From Macrophomina tecta (lineage: Eukaryota; Ascomycota; Dothideomycetes; Botryosphaeriales; Botryosphaeriaceae): 64,000 bases of DNA. The notes under the pieces were generated by a model. It saw only the letters and a list, made by a program, of their open reading frames with translations. It made no database searches and was not told where the DNA came from. Where the stretch lies: assembly GCA_024180945.1 (NCBI GenBank), contig JAKSGN010000033.1:124001-188000 (forward strand). The letters run 5' to 3'. Below are positions 57,840 through 64,000 of the stretch, piece after piece. Every line of letters starts with the position of its first letter. Position 1 is the stretch's first letter. Both the position numbers and the translations under genes were made by a program.

Positions 57840-59167
57840 GGGGTTGCGGCGAGGTGTGGTGTGGGTGGTGTGCACGTCCCTGTCTCGCTTTCTTGGCTTG
57901 TTGTCGCAGCATACCTCCAGATCCTGGGGCGGCGTTTGCTTTCTTTTCTCTTCTGGCATCCCCGTCGCGGGGTAATTCTCTGGAGCGAACATGTATAATG
58001 TTCAGTAGCTTGTACTTTTGGATACACATTTGTGAGCCGTGTCAATGAAAAATTCTCCTACTTGTACAGCAGTTCCTGCGTGCATCGACGAGAAGGGAGT
58101 GGTGTTAATAGCCGGTCTTGCCTAGGCGTTGCGGGAGAATGGTGGGTTCATTATGGATCTCTGTCAGAGAACATGTCCTGATCGTCACCGGAGTGCAATA
58201 GCATGTATCTCAATTGAGCGGGAGAGCAGTGATTGTACTGCCATGGGGCTTCTGCTGCTCGAAAATCCCGCAGAAGCTCCGCAGCAAACGAGTAGTGAGA
58301 CGAATCATCTTGGCTCTCTTCTTGTCCTCGTATCGACTCCAGCCCTATCTATCCCCGGTCTTGCTGAGCCACTGTCCACATCACTCCGGCAAGACTTCAC
58401 GGGAAGTGAACTCTCGGTGCCGCGATTTGCACGGGTACCTTATTTCGTAAGATTCCGATGTGGACCACGGCTAAGAAAAAGAAGGCATCTCGGTATCTCA
58501 GCCAAGGAAAAGGCCAGGGGAGCCTTATGTTGGTCAGCTGTTGGATGGAGTTGTCCCCTGACCGTGGTCTCCTGGCCTCAGGATGGCAACGTGAGCCGAT
58601 GAACAACCGGGGGACGGCCCGGTCCGGCGTGGTTGTGTATCGGGCTCGTTGGCAACTCCAGACGAGAAGGAGATGTGAGACAGTTTTTCGGGCTGCTCGT
58701 GCAGGCCAAACACTCGCGGACTGGAACTTTAACGCGCTCTTTGCTCCTCGAGCGCCGTACGTTTAAACAAAACCATACTCGAGGTCGCTGAGGCCATACC
58801 CGGCGTGTTTGATTCGCAAGCAATTCGCTTCCTGTGCGTATCCAACAGCACTCGCTATCTTCCTTAGCATGAGGATAGAATTCAAGGTGCAGCTCTCACC
58901 ATGCTGCAAGAAGACGGAGTAAAAAGCCAAACCGAATTCCGATATCGCCAACTCCGCAGTGATGGGCGGGATGCGCACGACCGGTCAGACGGCTCCGAAA
59001 CAGACGCTGAGACGCGAGCATCAACCCCGCCTTGCCTTTCCCGTCTCTCGGCTGCGCCTGCTCCCAAGCTGCTCGCCCTCTTATCAACGCTCTTCACCCT
59101 TCACCTACTTTTGTTCTTTCTCCTGCTTCCACCTTCTCGGCTACACAGCAATTGACCAACCGAGACC
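57840..59167. other. Intergenic, about 1.3 kb
   Basis: Between GH72 and the Cu-ATPase gene, both plus strand. A CT-rich leader precedes 59168. No gene recognised; no obvious copper-response element was identified. Confidence 0.45.
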
Positions 59168-62100
59168 ATGAGCGCTTGCTCTCCCTCCGACGCCCCACCG
59201 CCCACTGGCTGCTCCGCCGGCTGTTGTTCCTCGCAGCCCCGCCAGCCCACCCCTCCGCCGCCTGCCGAAGTTCTGCCCGCCGATGGCTGCGGTGAAGGCT
59301 GCTGCGGCGCCACCACCACCGACGACGCTGCGTCTCGCGGCTCCGAGGACGGCAACAGCTGCGCCGACGGTTGCTGCTCTGCTCCTGCCGTTGAGAGGCC
59401 TGCCTCGATCAAGTCCAAGCCAGAGCTTGCGGCCGGTGGATGCGCTGACGGGTGCTGCGCCGGTGAAGCTGCTGATGCTGGAGTTAAGAAAGGTACGGAC
59501 GAGGACAGCTGCGCCGATGCGTGCTGCGGGTCCAAGACGACGCCTGCTGCTGCCGCCCCTGCGAGCGACGGCTGCACCGGCGAGCCGGTCGCAGCTGCGC
59601 AGAAGGCAACGGAGAAGGCCAGCTGCGCCGATGCATGCTGCGCGCCCGCGAAGCCGTCCGTTGCTGCTCCGCCTGCCAAATCCGGCTGCGCTGATGCGTG
59701 CTGCTCCAGCGAGCCTCACCAGGCCCCAACCCCGGGCGAGCCCGCCTCCAGCTGCAAGCGGCCCGCCTGCTGTGCCGAGAGCAAGCCCGGCAACAATAAT
59801 GGCAAAAAGGCTCAATGCTGCGACGGTGCGTCCCCACCCTGCACCTCCACCGCTGGCCCGCTGACCACATCCAGACGGCTGCCTCGACGAGCTCGCCCTG
59901 CGCGAGTGCGCCGAAAACTGCTCCCAGGCGCCCCCGGACGGCCCCGACGGCGCCTGCGACTACCACAGGCAAAAAACGCGCCGCCGGTACCGCGCTTCCC
60001 TCGAGGCGCTCGGGTGCATCTGCCGTGCGCTGCTCGCGAGGAACCTCGAGTCTTGCTGCAATAAGACTGCTTCTTTGAGGCGCCGGCGCGGCGGCAGACC
60101 GGCCTCGCTGGCGTCTTCGGGTGGGGAGAAGAAGACGCGGTCGTCGGGCTCGCCCGCGAGAGGTCCTGTGAGGGCCAAGGCTTCCGGATGCCAGGATGCT
60201 GTTTGCGGCGGGAAGCCTGTCGGCGTCAAGACTAACGGCTCCGCTTGTGGGGATGCCTGCTGTTCTGGCAAACCTGCCAGTCTTCGGGCCGAGCCATCGG
60301 CCTGCGAGGACGACTGCTGCACTGGAAAGCCAGCTAGCGTACGGGCCAAAGTCTCCGCGTGCGAGGATGCTTGCTGTGTTGAGAAACCAGGGCCCAGCGT
60401 CACTGTCAGCGGCGATCTTATTGACGTTGAGCAGGGCAATGCGAAGAACGAGCATGTCGTCCTTACTGTCCACGGCATGACCTGCACTGGGTGCGAGACG
60501 AAGCTGATGAGATCCCTCAGCGCCATCCCGGCCGTGTCCCGCGTGCAAACCAGCTTGGTTCTCTCTCGCGCTCAGTTCGATATCGACAGCAGGATCCTCT
60601 CCGCCGAGCAGGTCCAGGCTCGCCTGGAAAAGGAAACGGGCTTCCATTTCGACAGAGTCGCCGACGAGGACGAAGAGCTTGAGGTCATTGAGGTACTTGC
60701 TGGTGGTGACGCGAAAGCTTTTCTCACGCGGGAGATGCCGCTCGGAGTAGTCGGTGCCACGCTTGTGGACAAGGATACTGTTTCTCTGCAGTATGACCCC
60801 AAGGCCATCGGCGCCCGCGACCTGGTCGATCATGCTTTCAGCTCGCGCTTGCAACTGGCTCCGCTTCGGCCTCCGCCATCAATATCGTCTGGCCGAAAGC
60901 ATGTTTGGAACGTGGGCCTGAAGACCCTGGCCTCTGCCATTCTTACCATTCCAGTCCTTGTCATGGCCTGGGCCCCTCTCCCAGAGAATGAGATAGCCTA
61001 CGGAAGCGCTTCGCTGGCTCTGGCTACCGTCATCCAAGTGGGCATCGCCGGTCCCTTCTACTCCAGCGCCGTCCGCAGCCTCGTCTTCTCTCGCGTCATC
61101 GAAATGGACCTTCTCATTGTCCTCAGCACCACTGCCGCCTACGTCTTCTCCGTCGTAGCTTTTGGCTATCTGGTCGCCGGCAGCCCGCTCTCGACTGGCG
61201 AATTCTTCGAGACTGGCACACTGCTCGTGACCCTCATCATGGTCGGCCGCTTCCTCAGCGCTCTCGCGCGCCAAAAGGCCGTCGAAAGCGTCTCCGTCCG
61301 CTCGCTACAGGCTTCCACCGCTCTTCTCTCCTCGCGGGACAACGAAAGCCCAGACCTGGAAGTTGACGCCCGGCTCCTGCAGTTCGGTGATATCTTCAAA
61401 GTCCTTCCTGAAACGCGCGTTCCCACCGACGGCACCGTCATCTCCGGTCTCTCTGAAATCGATGAGTCAATGGTCACCGGCGAGTCGCGACCCGTGGCGA
61501 AGGAGAACGGAGCATCTGTCATCGCGGGCAGTGTGAATGGGTCTGGCACTCTGCTGGTTCGCGTCACGCGGCTCCCGGGCTCGAACACTGTGGCCAAGAT
61601 CGCGGCCATGGTGGATGAGGCGAAGATGTCCAAGCCCAAGATTCAGGACTTGGCGGACAAAGTTGCTGGATGGTTTGTCCCGGTGGTAGTGGGGATCACC
61701 ATCATCACTTTTGTCGTGTGGGTGGGCGTTGGTGTTGGCGCGCACGGCATGAGTGGCGGAGATGCGGCTGTGCAGGCTATTACTTATGCTATCGCAACGC
61801 TCATTGTCAGCTGTCCGTGTGCAATTGGCCTGGCTGTACCGATGGTCGTGGTCATGGCCAGCGGAATCGCGGCGGAGAATGGAGTTGTAGTCAAGACCGC
61901 GGAGACGCTGGAGATCGCGCGCAAGACGCAGCACGTGGTATTTGACAAGACGGGCACCCTGACGCAAGGCAAGCTGAGCGTTGCCAAGGAAGTTTTCCCA
62001 AGCGGGTCAATCGACTCGGTCATGGGGGCCCTGTTAGGACTCGTTAAAGGCAGCAAGCATCCCGTATCAGTAGCCGTGGCCTCGTACCTCGAGGAGAAAG

Positions 62101-62918
62101 GCGTCACCGAAGTCCCCGTCACCGACGTTCAGTCACTCCCGGGCAAGGGGGTCGAAGCCTTCATCGACGGCGCCCAGCTCCGCGCCGGAAACTCGCGCTG
62201 GCTTAATGTCGAATCAGACCCCGACGTCTCCTCTCTCCTTTCCTCCGGCTTCACCGTCTTCTGCTTCACCGTTGACGGCGTGCTTTCCGCCGTCTACGGC
62301 TTGCAAGACGCGCTCCGTCCCGAGGCCCCCTCCCTGATCCAACATCTAGTCTCCCGCGACATCGCCGTCTCACTCGTGAGCGGCGACGACGATGGCGCCG
62401 TTCAAGCTGTCGCTGCCCAGCTTGGCATTCTGAGGTCCAACGTCCGCTCCCGCGTCTCCCCGGCCGACAAGCAGGCATACGTCCAATCGCTCCTCGACTC
62501 CACACCTTTCCGCCCCACCTCCTTCATCTCCAACAAGAAGAAGCAACCCGGCGCCCCGACCGTTGTCTTCTGCGGCGACGGCACCAACGACAGCCCCGCC
62601 CTCGCCACCGCCACCGTCGGCGTCCACATGAGCGGCGGCACCGACGTGGCCGCCAGCGCCGCCGACGCCGTCCTGACCGCCGACTCGCTGCAAGGCCTGC
62701 TCGTCCTGCTGAACATCTCGAAGAGCGCCTTCACGCGCATCCGCATGAACTTTGGCTGGAGCTTCGTGTACAACGTCTTTGCGATCCTGCTGGCCGCCGG
62801 CGCGTTTCCAGGGGACGTGCGGATTCCGCCGGAGTTTGCGGGGTTGGGCGAGGTGGTGAGTGTGGTGCCGGTTGTGCTGATTGCATGGCAGCTGAGGTTT
62901 GTGGAGAGGTGGGTTTGA
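59168..62918 (+). CDS. P1B-type copper-transporting ATPase with Cys-rich N-terminus
   Basis: Predicted 1233 residues from two exons, 59168-59825 and 59875-62918. It should pump Cu(I) across the plasma or an internal membrane. P-type core: A-domain TGES (about 775), CPC metal motif in SCPCAIG (about 865), phosphorylation motif DKTGTLTQ (about 912), HP in SKHPVS and GDGTNDSPAL hinge. One heavy-metal-associated domain sits at about 405-475 with the MTCTGC site. The unusual part is the N-terminus, about 375 residues long, with at least eleven CxxxCC motifs, for example CSAGCC, CGEGCC, CADGCC, CADACC, CGDACC, CEDDCC, plus a conserved Cys/Arg-rich block (ALRECAENCSQ...LEALGCICRALL). This looks like a fused metallothionein store. 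Similar Cys-rich starts are known in fungal copper-export ATPases of the CrpA type. Confidence 0.95.
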
Positions 62919-63474
62919 ATCGAGCAAGAGGATAGGATGTTAGGGGGGAGTGGACGGGAGTATGGAGGATGTGGTGGGTCGGTGGGGAGCCGTGTCTCAC
63001 TCAGCTACGTTGGGTTCTGTGTGCCGCAGCTTTTCGTGTGGTACGGGCCATTTCGCATAAGATGATTCGGTGGGCAGTGCATGGTACTGCCACCTGTCCT
63101 TCTTGTTCTGCTTTTACAATACTGAGTGACTATTCGGCTTCCAGCCGGATTCAGTTTGTAGCCCAATGGTGGGAGGGAAAGCCATTCATTTAGGAATTGA
63201 TTTTTATCAGTCTCTCGCCCTGATAAGCATTGCCCTAGGTTTCAGCTGTAGGTATCTTTCATAGTGCCATTGATCATGAACTCGGGCCGAGAATGTTGAA
63301 CTCCGAGCCAAGCCCTCGAACGGAACAGACTCCTTAGACCCACACAGATAAGGACAAGGAAATTCTTAGTCCAATGATGATGAGGGTTGGTTCAATAGCA
63401 AAACCTCTTTTGAGCCAAGCCAAGTGTAATAGACAAAACTGAACCGGGGTACAGCTCAGAATCCTCCTCCTGGT
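62919..63474. other. Intergenic, about 550 bp
   Basis: 3' region of the Cu-ATPase gene and AT-richer sequence toward the NACHT-type relic. No gene recognised. Confidence 0.5.
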
Positions 63475-63740
63475 CAACTTATCTTGATTGCACGTGGTCC
63501 AAAATCATCCCATGAAACCACAAGAGGCTGGTCGTACCATCTCTCCACCTTGAATAAGCTTGGAAGTCTAGGAACCATCATCAAGAACCGGGGTGTCGTT
63601 GCAGGATTGCTTCGTAGAAGCTCTTCGTTGGATTCGGAGGATCAAGCCAACGATGGATATCATTTTCCTCGAGGTCCACATGCGTGTTTTGAAACCGGTC
63701 TTGGATATGCTCAATTTTCTCGTCGACGTTGCTTGATTAG
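63475..63740 (-). pseudogene. NACHT/NLR-type N-terminal fragment with stop codons
   Basis: On the minus strand the text DIHRWLDPPNPTKSFYEAIL and QRHPGS, two TGA stops, then WFLDFQAYSRWRDG and TTSLLWFHGM reads in one frame. Fungal STAND/NACHT-ankyrin proteins have here a block of the form WLSPPDPS-NYN-A--RHEGTG-WFL...F--WK---NSFLWLHGIPGCGKT. The match in order and spacing is good up to the loop, where the P-loop itself is lost. The double stop and missing P-loop mean a dead remnant. Upstream and downstream of it nothing else of such a gene was recovered, though the window ends soon after. Confidence 0.48.
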
Positions 63741-64000
63741 TGATTCAAAAACTCAAAGCGCTGCGACTTGATTACTATCGGGAAAAACTTCGGCGAACCT
63801 CTTCTCCGCGTCGATGGCAGCATCGAGGCTATGTATCCTTTTACGTTCATACAATGCCCGCCGCGAGAATACTCTGACCCGGCGGAGCTCATACCGCACC
63901 GCGGAAAGAAAAGAACATGAAGACGAGAAGCTGATGAAGCGAGCTGATGAAGCATTACAGCTGACAAATCCGTGTCACGCTTGCTGTGCTCTCCCCTCGG
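63741..64000. other. Right window edge
   Basis: No gene recognised; could still belong to the decayed NACHT-type gene, which would read leftward from here. Confidence 0.4.

Noticed and set aside
59484..60854. 456-codon open frame on the minus strand
   Set aside because: Antisense of the Cys-rich part of the Cu-ATPase; its length comes from the repeated sense codons.
1..64000. tRNA, rRNA, CRISPR arrays, phage or bacterial operons
   Set aside because: No T-loop (ggttcga-type) with matching stems, no direct-repeat array and no Shine-Dalgarno-led gene series was found; gene structure is fungal throughout.

Overview
This window is nuclear DNA from a filamentous ascomycete (Pezizomycotina, probably a plant-associated Dothideomycete-like mould; the class is inferred, not proven). 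The signs are many GT-AG introns of about 48-110 bp, single-gene units on both strands, and fungus-typical families: HET-domain, SAT4/fungal rhodopsin-like, Zn2Cys6 regulator, PDR-type ABC transporter, GH72 with X8 module, PL3 pectate lyase, oligopeptide transporter and NACHT/DUF3176-type relics. Exon structures given here were assembled by eye from splice sites, reading phase and family conservation.

Layout. 0.4-18 kb is an accessory-looking left arm: HET protein, cytochrome P450 with a polyglycine insert, SAT4-like membrane protein with a suspect junction, a membrane-anchored tandem amidohydrolase, an OPT oligopeptide transporter, a 95-residue Cys-repeat protein and a small F-box protein. 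18.6-36.3 kb is mostly conserved housekeeping: a secreted double-psi beta-barrel protein, an RS-rich nuclear-type protein, seipin, NDC80, TMA7 (divergent from NDC80), a Ser/Pro-rich coiled-coil protein, a DAP1-like heme protein, an HSL-type alpha/beta hydrolase and an acyltransferase-3 membrane protein. 37.7-47.5 kb is sparse: a broken sulfotransferase, pectate lyase PL3, a 3.6 kb stretch without a recognisable gene, a secreted berberine-bridge-type FAD oxidase and a gene-poor stretch with poly(A) tracts. 47.5-62.9 kb holds a PDR-type ABC exporter followed by a Zn2Cys6 regulator on the same strand, then a GPI-anchored beta-1,3-glucanosyltransferase and a copper-type P1B ATPase with a very Cys-rich N-terminus. 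The right edge carries a degraded NACHT/NLR-type fragment.

Working together. Secreted and wall-acting proteins (PL3, DPBB protein, GH72, FAD oxidase), nutrient and toxicant transporters (OPT, ABC, Cu-ATPase) and detoxifying enzymes (P450, FAD oxidase, hydrolases) fit a fungus living on plant material. No secondary-metabolite backbone gene (PKS, NRPS, terpene cyclase) is visible, so no classical cluster is claimed. The most unusual items are the Cys-repeat protein at 16.6 kb, the amidohydrolase whose second domain has lost its metal site, the metallothionein-like front end of the Cu-ATPase, a probable GC-AG intron in the regulator, and at least three decayed genes (sulfotransferase, DUF3176-type, NACHT-type). 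No tRNA, rRNA, CRISPR array or intact transposon was recognised.
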